This document shows, piece after piece, positions 24,192 through 39,400 of a stretch of 64,000 nucleotides of DNA (its first letter is position 1; each line of letters begins with the position of its first letter). A model generated the notes under the pieces. The model was not told the DNA's origin. It ran no database searches and saw nothing but the letters and a program-made list of their open reading frames with translations. Source of the stretch: Aphanothece saxicola GSE-SYN-MK-01-06B (lineage in GTDB: Bacteria > Cyanobacteriota > Cyanobacteriia > PCC-6307 > Cyanobiaceae); assembly GCA_019359745.1 (NCBI GenBank), contig JAHHGT010000010.1:1-64000 (forward strand), written 5' to 3'. The position numbers and the translations under genes were made by a program.

Positions 24192-25676
24192 ATGGCCCCG
24201 GAACGCTTTTTCCTCGAGCTGGATCCGCCCCTGGAGGCCATGCGCGCCTGGCCCCACGTGGTGGTCGTGGGGGGTGGCTTCGCCGGGCTCAAGGCCTGCA
24301 ATGCCCTGGCCGGCAAGCCGGTGCGCGTCACCCTGATCGACAAGCGCAACTTCAACCTCTTCCAGCCCCTGCTGTACCAGGTGGCCTCCGGACTGGTGTC
24401 CGAGGCCGACGTGGCCTCGCCCCTGCGCCAGATGGTGGGGGAGGCCGCCAACATCCAGATCCTGCTGGGCGAGGTGGTCGACATCGACACCGACGCCAAG
24501 GAGGTGGTGTTCAACGACCACCGCTACGGCTACGACCACCTGATCCTGGCCAGCGGTTCGGGCAGCACCTACTTCGGCCATGAGGAATGGCGGCCCCTGG
24601 CGCCGCCGATGAAGATCCTCGAGCACGCCGATGAGATCCGCCGCCGGCTGCTGATGGCCCTCGAAGAAGCCGAGCAGACCCGGGACCCCGAGCGGCGCCG
24701 CTTCCTGCAATCGGTGGTGGTGGTGGGGGCCGGTCCAGCGGGGTGCGAACTAGCGGGCTCCCTGATCGAGCTGATGCACCGCGCCGTGGACCGGGACTTC
24801 AAACAGCTCGATCGCGATCAGTGCCGGGTGATCCTGCTGGATGCGGTGGACCGGGTGCTGCCGGCGATGGCCGCCAACCTGTCTCGGGATGCCGCCGCGT
24901 ACCTGGAGCGGGCCGGCGTCGAGCTGCGCCTGAACACGATGGTGGCGGCGATCGAACCCGGCCGGGTGCTGCTCAAGCTCCCCCCGGACGCCGCCGCTCG
25001 CGAGGCGGACGCCGGCGGCGATGGCCTCGGCGACCTGGAGGCGGCCACGATCTGCTGGACCGCCGGGGTGCGGGCCTCGCGTCTGGGCCGGCTGCTGGCG
25101 GAACGGACCGGCGCCCCCGTCGATCGGGGCGGCCGGCTGCACGTGGAGGCCGACTTCTCGCTGCCGGGTCACCCGGAGATCCGGGCCGTGGGGGATCTGT
25201 GCCACTACGCCCACACCGGCGACGGCCGGGTGCTGCCGGGCATGGCGGGTCCGGCCGTGCAGATGGGCGGCTGGGTGGCCCGCGACATCCTGGCCGGCCT
25301 CGAAGGGCGCCGCAGCGAGCCCTTCCGCTGGTTCGACCTGGGCAGCATGGCCGTGATCGGCCCCTGGTACGCCGTGGCCGATCTGCGCGGGCTGCATGTG
25401 AGCGGACTGGCGGGCTGGGTGCTCTGGGCCCTGGCCCACCTCGCCTTCATCCCCGACACCGAGAACCGCATCGCCCTGTTCAGCAAGTGGATGTGGCAGA
25501 TCGCCACCCGCCAGCGCACGGCCCTGCTGATCACCGGCCGGCCCGACCAGCACATCGGTGTGGATGTGGGCCTGGAGCGGGCCGTGCCGCCAGGGGGCCG
25601 GGATCAGTCGCCGGAGGAGCCTCCCTCCGCCCCCTTGAACCGGTTGATCAGCACCCCCAGGATCACGGCGATGTAG
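24192..25676 (+). CDS. ndb: Type II NADH dehydrogenase (NDH-2)
   Basis: A 494-residue FAD enzyme that transfers electrons from NAD(P)H to quinone without pumping protons. Landmarks are the N-terminal FAD-binding fold VVVVGGGFAGLKACNALAG, NFNLFQPLLYQVASGLVSEA, YDHLILASGSGSTYFG, a second nucleotide fold SVVVVGAGPAGCELAGSL for NADH, the second FAD segment IRAVGDLCHYAHTGDGRVLP, and a C-terminal membrane-associating segment around LAGWVLWALAHLAFIP. The last 20 residues are an extension read through the end of the convergent channel gene (73-base overlap) and look non-conserved. ATG 24192 is 107 bases from the Zur-like box that it may share with znuA. Confidence 0.92.
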   Translation: MAPERFFLELDPPLEAMRAWPHVVVVGGGFAGLKACNALAGKPVRVTLIDKRNFNLFQPLLYQVASGLVSEADVASPLRQMVGEAANIQILLGEVVDIDTDAKEVVFNDHRYGYDHLILASGSGSTYFGHEEWRPLAPPMKILEHADEIRRRLLMALEEAEQTRDPERRRFLQSVVVVGAGPAGCELAGSLIELMHRAVDRDFKQLDRDQCRVILLDAVDRVLPAMAANLSRDAAAYLERAGVELRLNTMVAAIEPGRVLLKLPPDAAAREADAGGDGLGDLEAATICWTAGVRASRLGRLLAERTGAPVDRGGRLHVEADFSLPGHPEIRAVGDLCHYAHTGDGRVLPGMAGPAVQMGGWVARDILAGLEGRRSEPFRWFDLGSMAVIGPWYAVADLRGLHVSGLAGWVLWALAHLAFIPDTENRIALFSKWMWQIATRQRTALLITGRPDQHIGVDVGLERAVPPGGRDQSPEEPPSAPLNRLISTPRITAM

Positions 25677-26371
25677 AGCGGTCCGGCGATCCCCAGCACC
25701 ACGCTGGCCATGCGGGCCGGGGGCCGGGCCGGGGTGATGTCGCCGTAGCCAGTGGTGGTGAGGCTGACGAAGGCGAAATAGTTGATGCGTGCGAAATCCA
25801 GCTCCCAGACGCTGTGGGCGCTCGCCCCCGGATGGGAGCGCACGATGGCGGCCTGGCCGTCGGCGGTGTTGGCCAGGAAGCTGCCGGGCTGGATCGTCTC
25901 CAGCACGCTCAGCACCAGGCCACCACTGAGGCCGAGCAGCAGGTAACCGGCCACCGCCCCGACCACCACCGGACTGGTGGCCCGGGGCTCCCGGCCCAGG
26001 GTCCGCACCAGCCGCACCAGGCTCCAGCCGATGAACAGCGTGGTGATCAGCAGCAGGGGCACCCCGGACAGCCGCCGCGACACGGGGGTCAGCAGCCAGT
26101 ACAGCTGGAGGAAGGGGTTGATGCATCCCAGCGCCAGGAACAGGCGGTCGCTCCAGGAACGCCCGACCCCGCCGGCCAGGCACCCGCTCAGCTCCACGGT
26201 GGTGAGGACCGTGATCAGGAGGTAGCTCACCGATCCGACCAGGCTCAGCGTCCGGGGAAACGCCAGGCTGAGCATCACCATCAGGCAGAGAACCAGCAGC
26301 CGGCGGTAGAAGCGGTGCCGCCGGCGCGCCAGAACGTCCGGCGTCGCCGGCGCTGCCAGGGGTCGGATCAC
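25604..26371 (-). CDS. Ion channel protein with K+ selectivity filter
   Basis: A 255-residue membrane protein with five or six hydrophobic segments. The pore near residue 206 reads FAFVSLTTTGYGDITPARPP with TTGYGD as selectivity filter, followed by an inner helix LGIAGPLYIAVILGVLINRF. The N-terminal four segments contain no arginine-repeated S4, so it is probably not voltage-gated in the Kv manner. This is the common cyanobacterial ion_trans_2-type channel. It is divergent from a small exported protein and convergent, with overlap, with ndb. A second K+ channel lies 5 kb away. Confidence 0.85.
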   Translation of the reverse strand: MIRPLAAPATPDVLARRRHRFYRRLLVLCLMVMLSLAFPRTLSLVGSVSYLLITVLTTVELSGCLAGGVGRSWSDRLFLALGCINPFLQLYWLLTPVSRRLSGVPLLLITTLFIGWSLVRLVRTLGREPRATSPVVVGAVAGYLLLGLSGGLVLSVLETIQPGSFLANTADGQAAIVRSHPGASAHSVWELDFARINYFAFVSLTTTGYGDITPARPPARMASVVLGIAGPLYIAVILGVLINRFKGAEGGSSGD

Positions 26372-26484
26372 GGCGGCGGTGGACTCAGAACCGACAAGGT
26401 AGAACCAGGCTCTGCAGCACCCTGCGGCTCAGAGACGCGGATCTGGTTGGCGGCTTGATACTGGAAACAACCGCAAGGACTCCG

Positions 26485-26865
26485 ATGGCCTTCCGCTTCC
26501 GGCCCGCGACCCGCCTCCTTCCCGCCGCCACTGGGCTGCTGCTGGCGCTGGCCCCCCTGGCCCCGGCCCTGGCCCAGGGCCTCCCCTTCAATGAGATCCG
26601 GGCCCTCAACCTGGCCCGCAACGCGGCCGTGCTCAGCAACGGCGGGCTGACGGTGTACACCCCGGCCAACTGCATGTTCACCACCTCGGCGGCCACCAAC
26701 CCCTGCCTGGTGCGCAGCGACGCCGACGGCTTCGTCTACCGCTTCCTCGGAGGCCCCCCCGGCTGGGAGGCCAAGGGGCTGCCGGCCACCACGGAAACCG
26801 AGATCAAAATCGCCCCGGATGGTCGACGGGTGGTGGCCATCCTGTTCAACGGCCCACCGCGCTAG
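26485..26865 (+). CDS. Small exported protein, function unknown
   Basis: A 126-residue protein with a clear signal peptide (LLPAATGLLLALAPLAPALA, then Q). The mature domain of about 95 residues includes ALNLARNAAVLSNGGLTVYT, two cysteines (PANCMFTTSAATNPCLVRSD) and a terminal VVAILFNGPPR. ATG 26485 is chosen over an upstream start 10 codons earlier because it directly precedes the basic n-region. The spacing of cysteines and the end ILFNGPPR look conserved-like, and similar small secreted proteins occur in picocyanobacteria, but I cannot assign a role. Confidence 0.65.
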   Translation: MAFRFRPATRLLPAATGLLLALAPLAPALAQGLPFNEIRALNLARNAAVLSNGGLTVYTPANCMFTTSAATNPCLVRSDADGFVYRFLGGPPGWEAKGLPATTETEIKIAPDGRRVVAILFNGPPR

Positions 26866-26921
26866 GAGCGGCGGCCGGCCCTGGCAAAGCGGCCTAACCT
26901 CCCAGCAGCCACCCCAAGCCC

Positions 26922-27443
26922 TTGTCCGTCCCCGCTTCCCCCACCCTGCGCTGGGTCACCGCCGGCCTGCTGCTCGTGGCGGCCGTCCTCTGTCTGGCGC
27001 TTCCCTTTGTCTCGGCCACCCTGCTCACCATCGCCCTCGGTGGGGTGTCGGTCGCGGCGGGCGCCTCCCAGCTGCTGCGGCTGACATCGGCCGATGACAC
27101 CCGCAGCAAGGTGTTCCGCGCCATCTCCGGGGTGCTCTACGTGGTGGGCGGCATCGGCCTGGTCGCCTTCCCCGTGGCCAGCACCGTGAGCCTGACCCTG
27201 TTCATCGGCGTCCTGCTGGCCGTCGAGGGGGTGATGGAGCTGGCGGGCGCCGCCGCCGGCGCCGGGCCGGCCCGGGGCCTGGTCCTGCTCGATGGCATCG
27301 TCACCGTTGTGCTCGGGGGAATGCTGATCGCCGAGTGGCCTTCCGACAGCGTCTGGGCGATCGGCACCCTGTTCGGCTTCGGCCTGGCCTTCTCCGCCTT
27401 CAACCTGATCACCGCCACCCCGCCCGCCGCGCCCCAGGGCTGA
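26922..27443 (+). CDS. HdeD-like (DUF308) membrane protein
   Basis: A 173-residue membrane protein with six hydrophobic helices arranged as DUF308 repeats. Each repeat has a Gly-rich stretch followed by LxxG/E: LLVAAVLCLALPFVSATLLT, ISGVLYVVGGIGLVAFPVAS and LLDGIVTVVLGGMLIAEWPS. Spacing and charge distribution match HdeD, an acid-stress-associated family in bacteria; its cyanobacterial role is undefined. A TTG at 26922 is the only start close to the first helix, and no strong ribosome site is visible. It is convergent with ggt, with 3 bases between stops. Confidence 0.75.
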   Translation: MSVPASPTLRWVTAGLLLVAAVLCLALPFVSATLLTIALGGVSVAAGASQLLRLTSADDTRSKVFRAISGVLYVVGGIGLVAFPVASTVSLTLFIGVLLAVEGVMELAGAAAGAGPARGLVLLDGIVTVVLGGMLIAEWPSDSVWAIGTLFGFGLAFSAFNLITATPPAAPQG

Positions 27444-27446
27444 GCT

Positions 27447-29269
27447 TCATTCGGCCACGGCCGGGCCCTCCGCCCGGCGCGGATCCACCGTCCCCAGGCT
27501 GCCGCCACCGTCCAGCACTTCAACGCTGTTGGCGGCCCCCATGGCCGGGGCCTGGCGGACGCTGTGGCCCATCGCCTCCAGCAGGCGGCGGGTGTCGGGG
27601 CTGACCCCTTGCTCCAGATCGATCCGATCGGGCCACAGCTGGCTGTGGATCCGGGGCGCGGCCGCGGCGCTGGCCAGGTTGAGGCCATGCACCATGCGGT
27701 TGAGCAACACCTGCAGCACGGTGGTGATGATGCGGCTGCCGCCGGGGCTGCCGGTGGCGATCCAGGGGCGGCCATCGGGGCGAAACACCAGGGTTGGCGC
27801 CATGGAGCTGAGGGGCCTGCGGCCGGGGGCGATGGCGTTGGCCGCCCCCTGGCGCAGGCCGAAGGCGTTGGCACTGCCGGCTCGGGCGGTGAAGTCGTCC
27901 ATCTCGTTGTTGAGCAGAAAGCCCATCCCCGGCACGCTGATGCCGTTGCCGTAGGGGAAGTTCAAGGTGGTGGTGAGGGCCACCAGGCCGCCCTGCCGGT
28001 CGGCCACCGAGAGATGGGTGGTGTTGAGGCCCTCTCGGCCGGCGGCCGCCTCCAGCGCCGGGGCCGGGGTGTGGCGCTGCCGATCGATGCGGCGACGCAT
28101 GGCATCGAGATGGGCCGGTGACAGCAGCCGTTCCACCGGCACCGGAACCTGCTCCGGATCCCCCAGCAGGGCATTGCGGTCGCGGTAGGCCAGGTTCATG
28201 GCCTCGGCCATGGGATGGAGGCTGGCGGCACTGTTGAGGCCGGTGGCCGCCAGGTCGAAGGGTTCGAGGATCCCCAGCAGCTGCAGCAAGGTGAGCCCCC
28301 CCCCGGGGGGCGGCATGGTGAGCACCGGATGGCCGCGGAACTCCCGCCGCAGCGGCCGCACCAGCCGGGCGCGGTAGGCGCGCAGGTCGCCATGGGTGAT
28401 CAGGCCTCCGCCCCGCTCCATCGCAGCCACCAGGGCGTCGGCCACCGGACCGACGTAGAAGCCCTGCTCCCCCTCGGCGGCGATGCGTCGCAGGGTGGCC
28501 GCCAGCTCGCCCTGGCGCAGCCGCGTACCCGGTGGCGGGGGCGGCAGGAACAGCCGACGCGAGGCGGGGTCGGCCTGCAGGCGCGGGGCGGCGGCGGCCA
28601 GCGAATCGCTCAGCTCACGGCTCACCGGAAAGCCCTGGGCCGCCAGGCGGATCGCCGGCGCCATCACCACCTGCAGGGGCAGGCGGCCGTAGCAGCGCTG
28701 GGCCAGGGCGAGGCCGGCAACGCTGCCGGGCACGGCGGTGCTGAGCAGGCTGCGGGTGGCGCGCTCCCGGTCGACCTGGCCATCGGGGCCCAGGAACAGG
28801 GTGGCCGTGGCCGCGGCCGGGGCCGTTTCGCGGAAGTTCACCGCCACCGCCGTGCCGCCGCCGATGGCCAGCTCGGGCACGGCCGCAGGGTTGACACCGG
28901 GTGCCCCGTCCAGGCAGCCCCGCCCGCGGGCCGGCGAGGGGCCGGGCAGCCAGAGCAACAGGAAGCCGCCGCCGCCCAGGTTCCCGGCCTGGGGCAGGGT
29001 GACCGCCAACGCAAAGGCGGTGGCCACCGCCCCGTCCACGGCGTTGCCCCCCTGGCGCAGGATCGCCGCCCCCGCCGCCGAGGCCAACGGCTCCTGGGCG
29101 GCCACCTGCCCCCGGGCCGACCACTGCGGCCGGAAGCGCTGCTCGCCCTCCAGCAGCACGTTGTTCTCCGGCGGGGCGAGCACGGCTGGTGCCTGGGCCA
29201 GAGCGACCGGCGCGGCCACCGCCCCAGCCAGCAGCAGCACCGCCACCGCGGCCCCCCGGCGAGCGGTGC

Positions 29270-29273
<4 letters not shown>
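27447..29273 (-). CDS. ggt: Gamma-glutamyltransferase
   Basis: A 608-residue periplasmic Ntn-hydrolase that hydrolyses or transfers the gamma-glutamyl group of glutathione. A signal peptide (AAVAVLLLAGAVAAPVALAQ) precedes SAAGAAILRQGGNAVDGAVA and LPQAGNLGGGGFLLLWLPG. The autocleavage site with the catalytic threonine is at GLNTTHLSVADRQGGLVAL, then NNEMDDFTARAGSANAFGL and LSSMAPTLVFRPDGRPWIAT, GSPGGSRIITTVLQVLLN follow, all standard. A GTG at 29273 is chosen because it overlaps the stop of the 5-oxoprolinase gene (GTGA) and precedes the signal peptide; the open frame continuing to 31025 is a shadow. Paired with 5-oxoprolinase, it points to glutathione turnover. Confidence 0.94.
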
Positions 29274-32998
<3,725 letters not shown>

Positions 32999-33415
32999 CG
33001 CGGCAACAGAGAAAGGAAGGGCCTGGGGAGGAGCACTGGGATCTGCGAAAAAAGAGCCATTCCGAAAGGCTGGGGTGGGAGCCAGGCATCAGCCGGCTCC
33101 ATTGTGATGCCGAATACATGCAAGTCGGTTCAGCCGATCAATGCTCCACGGCGCACAAGCCTCCACTGCAGAAGGCGCTCAACGCCTGGCTGTGGCGGAT
33201 CCGGATGGGTCGTCGCCAGGGACAGCAAGCAGGCTGTATGGCGACATGTAAGGCCCGATACATCGAATCCAGCGAAGAGTGTGGGGGCAATTGGGTGATC
33301 GGGTAGGCCAATGAATATAAATGATAATTTTTACTACAGAGTCATCAACACCCAAAGTTTGGTGAAAATGAGGGTTAGGTTCTGGTGAGCAAAAATTTGA
33401 TTTGGCTGAAAGCGC
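32999..33415. other. A+T-rich spacer upstream of the giant exported protein gene
   Basis: A 417-base spacer between divergent genes. The last 110 bases, especially 33308-33345 (TATAAATGATAATTTTTAC), are strikingly A+T-rich for this genome, and the motif resembles a degenerate Fur box (12 of 19 positions by eye) or a -10 region. A 62-codon frame at 33118-33306 looks non-coding. This should hold the promoter for the gene at 33416. Confidence 0.45.
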
Positions 33416-36400
33416 ATGGCTACCTCCTCCTATGCGATCAATTTTAATGGCCTGCTGGCCGAACTTGGGGAGCAGCAGATCTATACCTTTGATGGCACCG
33501 TTGGCGACAGAATCTACTTCGATGCCATTGATGCCGACCCGGTTTTTCAGAACATTACGTACAGCCTGATAGACCCATCGGGTGCCACGATCTATACCAA
33601 CTTTGATCACACCGCCGACAGTGCACCCGGCACCCTCACGGCAACCGGAACCTACCAGATCGTCATCAGGGGTGCTGCCAGCACAACAGGGGATTACAAC
33701 TTCAATCTGTTCAAACTGAACCAGGCCCCGGTGCTGACGCTGGGGACAACCATCAGCGATTCCCTCACCCCAGGCCTTGAGAGCGCGGTCTATCGCTTCA
33801 CCGGGACCAGGGGACAACGTCTGCAGTTTGACAGCCTCCTCGCCCCAGGCACCGCCACCAACTGGAGCCTATGGGGGCCCAACAATCAACAGGTCAACCC
33901 CTTCACCTTCGTTGGGACAGATTTCAGCGTCACCCTTCCCGGCGACGGTGAGTACGTCCTGATCATCGATGGAACGGGTGACGTCGCCAGCCTGAATTAC
34001 AGCTTCCAGGTCAACGACATCAGTGATCCACCACCGGCCTCACCCACGGCTTTCCCCTTCGTTCGCTCCGGGAATGTCGCCGCAGGCACCCCTGTCGATT
34101 TCACCTTCACGGCAGCAGCCGGAACCCTGCTGTACTTCGACAGCCTGGATCAGGACTTTGATGCTGTCAATGTCAACATTCTAGATCCCGGCGGCGCGAC
34201 ACTTTCAACCAACAATGCTGCTTCCAATTTTTCCCAGATTTTGCCACGATCAGGAGCGTACACCGTAAGACTCAGCGGCACAGGAGATTTTAACTTCCGC
34301 CTGCTGGATGTGGCCGCCAATGCCACAGCCCTGACACTGGGATCGGTCGTCACCGAAAACGTTTCCCCCACGCAAGGGACCAGGATCTTCAGCTTCACAG
34401 GCACTGTGGGGCAGCAGCTTTTCTATGATGGCCAGGATCAGGATTTCGACGCCGTTCAGACGTTTCTGATCGGTCCAAGTGGCAACAGGCTTAGCAGCCC
34501 AAACGTCAACGCCTCCAGCGACAGCGACATCATCACCCTGAGTGAATCAGGCACCTACTACCTGGTCCAGGAGTCCACAGGGCAAGCGGCTACGGATTTC
34601 AGCTTCCAGTTGCTTGAAGTTCCTGGGACAGATCTCGCCCTCGATGCGCTGACAAACAGCACACTATCCGCTTTTGAAACCGAGCTTTATCGCTTCAATG
34701 GCACCGCCGGACAAAGGCTTGCCTTTGACAGCCAATCGCCGACGGCATTTGGCGCCAACGTGTTTCTGCGCGGCCCCAATGGTGAGGCCATCACCAGCTG
34801 GAATCTCTCCAGCGATGCTGCATTCACGCTGACACGCACCGGCAACTTCTTTCTTGTCATCGGTAGCACCACTGCCACCAGTTTTCCCTACAGTTTTCAG
34901 CTGGTCACACCCAACACAACCACAACAGACTTGAGCCTGGGAAGTGTGGTCAATGGCACGATCAGCGAGGTGGGCGAGCAAGACATTTACACGTTCACCG
35001 GAGCCGCTGGACAGCGACTGCTCTATGACGCCACGGTCAACAATGGCAACGCCTTGACCGTCACACTCTTGAGCCCATCTGGGGCGGTGGTGGGCAGCAC
35101 GATCAATTCCAACTTCGATGGGAGTCTTGTCACCCTCACCGAAGCAGGCGTCTATCAACTGGTTGTGCAGGGGCAGGTTGGCGGTGGCAACAGTACGGGC
35201 AACTACAACTTCAAGCTGATCGATGCCTCCGCTGCCCCCACGATCGACCTTGATGCCGTCACCACAGGGACCCTGTCCCCTGGGGCGGCGAGCGATTTCT
35301 ATCGCTTCACGGCCGCAGCGGGTCAGCGGCTTGTGTTTGATGCCATCTCCTCAGTATTTACAGCCAATTACCTTGTTTTCGATCAGGGGAACACCCAGAT
35401 TTTCGCTACCAACATCGGCTTTGATAGTGAATTCACAGCTCCGGAAGCCGGAACCTACCTGCTGCAGATCCAAGGCGGCAGCACGGCTCCTGTGAACTAC
35501 AGCTTCCAGCTTGTCAGCCCCACCACCACCAGTACGGCACTGACGCTGAACAGTCCGGTGGCAGGAACAATCACCGAACTGGGCGAGCAAGATATTTACA
35601 CGTTCACGGGAACAGCTGGCCAGCGTCTGATCTACGACGCCACCGCCAACAACGCCAACAATCTGCTCGTCAGCCTGCTCAGCCCCAGCGGAGGCCTGGT
35701 TGTCAGCAACAACGACACCGACTTTGACAACGGACTAATCACCCTCACGGAAACGGGCACCTATCAGTTGATCGTTCGGGGGAACATAGGCGTCGCCAAC
35801 AGCACAGGCAACTACAACTTCAAATTGATCGATGCTTCAGCTGCATCCACGATCAACCTCGATGCCGAAACCACAGGGACCCTGTCTCCAGGGGCGGCAA
35901 GTGATTTCTATCGCTTTACGGCCGCAGCAGGGCAGCGGCTGGTGTTTGATGCCATCACCGGGAGTGGGGCCAACTTCCGTGTCTTTGATCTGGGGAACAC
36001 CCAGATTTTCGGTACCAACATCGGCTTTGATAGTGAATTCACAGTGCCGGAAGCTGGGACCTACCTGCTGCAGATCGAAGGCAATGCCAACGCCGTCACT
36101 CCTGTCAACTACAGCTTCCAGCTGGTCAGCCCCAGCACCACCGTCACGGCGCTGACCCTGACCAGCCCGGTGGCAGGAACGATCAGCGAACTGGGTGAGC
36201 AGGACATCTACACCTTTGCGGGCACAGCGGGCCAGCGACTGATCTACGACACCACGGTCAACAACGGCAACAATTTACTGGTTAGTTTGGTCAGCCCCAG
36301 CGGAGTTGTGGGGGTCAGCAACCACGACACCGACTTTGATGATGGTCTGATCACGCTTACGGAAACGGGCACCTATCAGTTGATTGTTCGGGGGAATGTT

Positions 36401-39400
36401 GGCTCCGCCAACAGCACGGGAAACTACAACTTCAAGCTGATCGACGCCAGCGCAGCCCCACTCATCACGCTGAACTCGGCGATCACCGGAACGCTGACGC
36501 CGGGCGCCGAATCGGACTTCTTCCGCCTCTCAGGAACGGCTGGTCAGCGGCTCAATTTCGACAGCCTCGCCGCTGCAACCGGGGCTTCATGGCTGCTCTA
36601 TGACCCCAGCAACAGCTTCGTGTCAGGGTCCGGGGTGGGAGTGGGCACCGACTTTGTTGCTTTCCTGGAGGAAACAGGCACCTATCTGCTTGAAATCAGA
36701 GGCTCCAGTGCCACCAATGTCAATTACAACTTCAATGTGACGGATGTCAGCGATCCGCTGCCCGCCGCACCCACCACCTTCCCCTTCAGCCAATCGGGAA
36801 CGGTTTCGGCGTCAACGGTTGATTTCACCATCACGGCTGCCGCAGGACAGCTTCTGTACGTCGACAGCCTGGATCCGGACTTTGACAGTGTGTCTCTCTT
36901 TATCCTGGACACAGGCAACTCGAATGCTGCCATTTATGCAAACAGCGCCAGCTTCGATTCATCCGGGCTTGTCCTGCCACGCTCCGGGAACTACACGGTC
37001 AGAGTCACTGGAACGGGTGATTACAACTTTCAGATCCTCGACCTGGCGGCCAGTTCCACCCTGCTGACACTTGGCAGCTCCACCAGTGGGCCCCTCGCGT
37101 CAGCGGCCTCGCGAGCCTATCGCTTCACCGGCAGCGCAGGTCAACGGCTCTACTACGACGCCCTGGAAGCGGATGGCGACAACATCAACGTTGTCCTGTT
37201 ACGCCCTGACGGGACGATTGTTCAGCTGAATCAAAATTCAGAAGCAGACCGGGATTTGTTCACGCTGGCTGATGCAGGAACGTACCACCTTGTGCTCAGA
37301 AACAACTCTGCAGCGGCGGCGGATTTCAACTTCGCCCTCAGAGATGCCGCAGCCGCCACCCCGCTGAGTTTCGATACCGTCACCAATGGCACCCTCAGCC
37401 CCGGCCAGGAAACCGACCTCTATCGCTTCACCGGGACGGCTGGCCAGCGCCTCGGCTTCGACAGCCTGACGGCAGGATTTCCTGCAGCCAACTGGAAGCT
37501 GTACGGTCCGACCAATCAAGTCCTCACGAACCAGAACATCGGCAGTGATGTTGTCATCAACCTGCCAGCCGATGGCACCTATGTTCTGGCGATCACAGGA
37601 TCGAGTGCCCCCAATCTCGATTACAGCTTCAGCCTGGTCACTCCCACCACAACCACCACCGCCCTCAGCTTCAACACCCCCATTGCCAACACGATCAGCG
37701 AGCTGGGCGAGCGCGACATCTACACCTTCACCGGTTCGGCGGGACAACAGCTCTTCTACGACGCCCTCACCAACGACTTTTCCAAAAGTTTCCCCGCACG
37801 CCTGATTGACCCCAGCGGCGACATCGTCTTCAGCCAAGCGCACTCGGGCGACAGGATTTTCACCCTCACTGAAGACGGCACCTATCAGCTGCTGCTGGAA
37901 AGCACCTCCGATTTCTCTCTCGACACGGGCAGCTACAACTTCCAGTTACTGGATCTGGCCGCCGCGACGCCGCTCAGCTTCGATACGGTCACCAACGGCA
38001 CCAGCTCCGGCGGCCGTGAAGCCGACCTCTACCGCTTCACGGGAACGGCCGGCCAGCGCCTTGTCTTTGACAGCCAGACAGCAGCAGGCCCATCAGGCCT
38101 CTGGGTTGTTTACGGACCGACTCTTCAAACCAGCGCAGTCGTTTCGATCAGCGGCGATCAGGAGCTGAACCTGACCGCTGATGGCAGCTACATCCTGGCG
38201 ATTCAGGGTTCCAATGCCACCAGCTTCAACTACAGCTTCAGCCTGGTCACCCCCACCACAACCACCACTGCCCTCAGCCTCAACACTCCCGTGTCCGGCA
38301 CGATCGCCGAGATGGGTGAGCGCGACATTTACACCTTCACAGGCACAGTGGGACAGCGGCTCTTCTACGACGCCCTCACCAACGATTTTTCCAAAAATTT
38401 CCGGGTACGGCTGACCGACCCAAGCGGCGACATCGTTTCTCTCAACCAGCAGCACTATTCCGATTCCAACACCCCCTTCACCCTCACCGAAGCGGGCACC
38501 TATCAACTTGTTCTGGAGAGCACCTCCGCCTTCTCCCTCGACACGGGCAGCTACAGCTTCCAGTTGCTGGATCTGGCCGCCGCGACAGAGCTCAGTTTCG
38601 ATACCGTCACCACCGGCACCCTTGCCCCCGGCCAGGAAACCGACCTCTATCGCTTCACCGGCTCGGCCGGTCAACGCCTTGTCTTCGACAGCCAGACACC
38701 AGGATTCCCTTCGGCCAACTGGGGGCTTTTCGGACCCACCAATCAGTTCCTGACCAACCAGAACATCACCACCGATCTGGAGCTCAATCTCACCGCTGAT
38801 GGCACCTACATCCTGGCCATCGATGGTGCCAGCGCGACCACCATCAACTACAGCTTCAGTCTGATCACCCCAACCACGGCGCTCACCGGTTCCCCCAGCA
38901 TCATCGTCAACGACCGTACAGGCGCCACCAACACACCCATTGCGCTCAACATCGCCGCCAGCTTCGCCAGCAGTGATGCCAACGATCTACGCACCATCCT
39001 GATCTCCGGGGTACCCACAGGGGCCACACTCTCCGCCGGCACCGACAACAACAATGGCACCTGGAGCCTGACCCCCGCCCAACTCACGGGTCTGACCATC
39101 ACGGTCGCCACGGCCGCCAACTTCGCGCTCACCGTGACCGCGACCAGCGCCGAGACCACCGGAGACACGGCCACCACCACGGCGACGTTCTCCGTCATCG
39201 TCAACGTCGCGACCGGCATCACTGTCACGCCAACCTCGGGTCTGGTCACCAGCGAGTCTGGTGGCTCGGCCACGTTCTCGGTGGTTCTCGACAGTCAGCC
39301 CGCGGGCAACGTCACTGTCGGCATCAGCAGTTCCGACACCACGGAGGGAACCCCCAACGTTTCCTCGCTGACGTTCACCCCTGCCAACTGGAATGTCGCC

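Noticed and set aside
33118-33306. 62-codon frame before the giant gene
   Set aside because: No ribosome site, irregular composition and no motif; treated as non-coding spacer.
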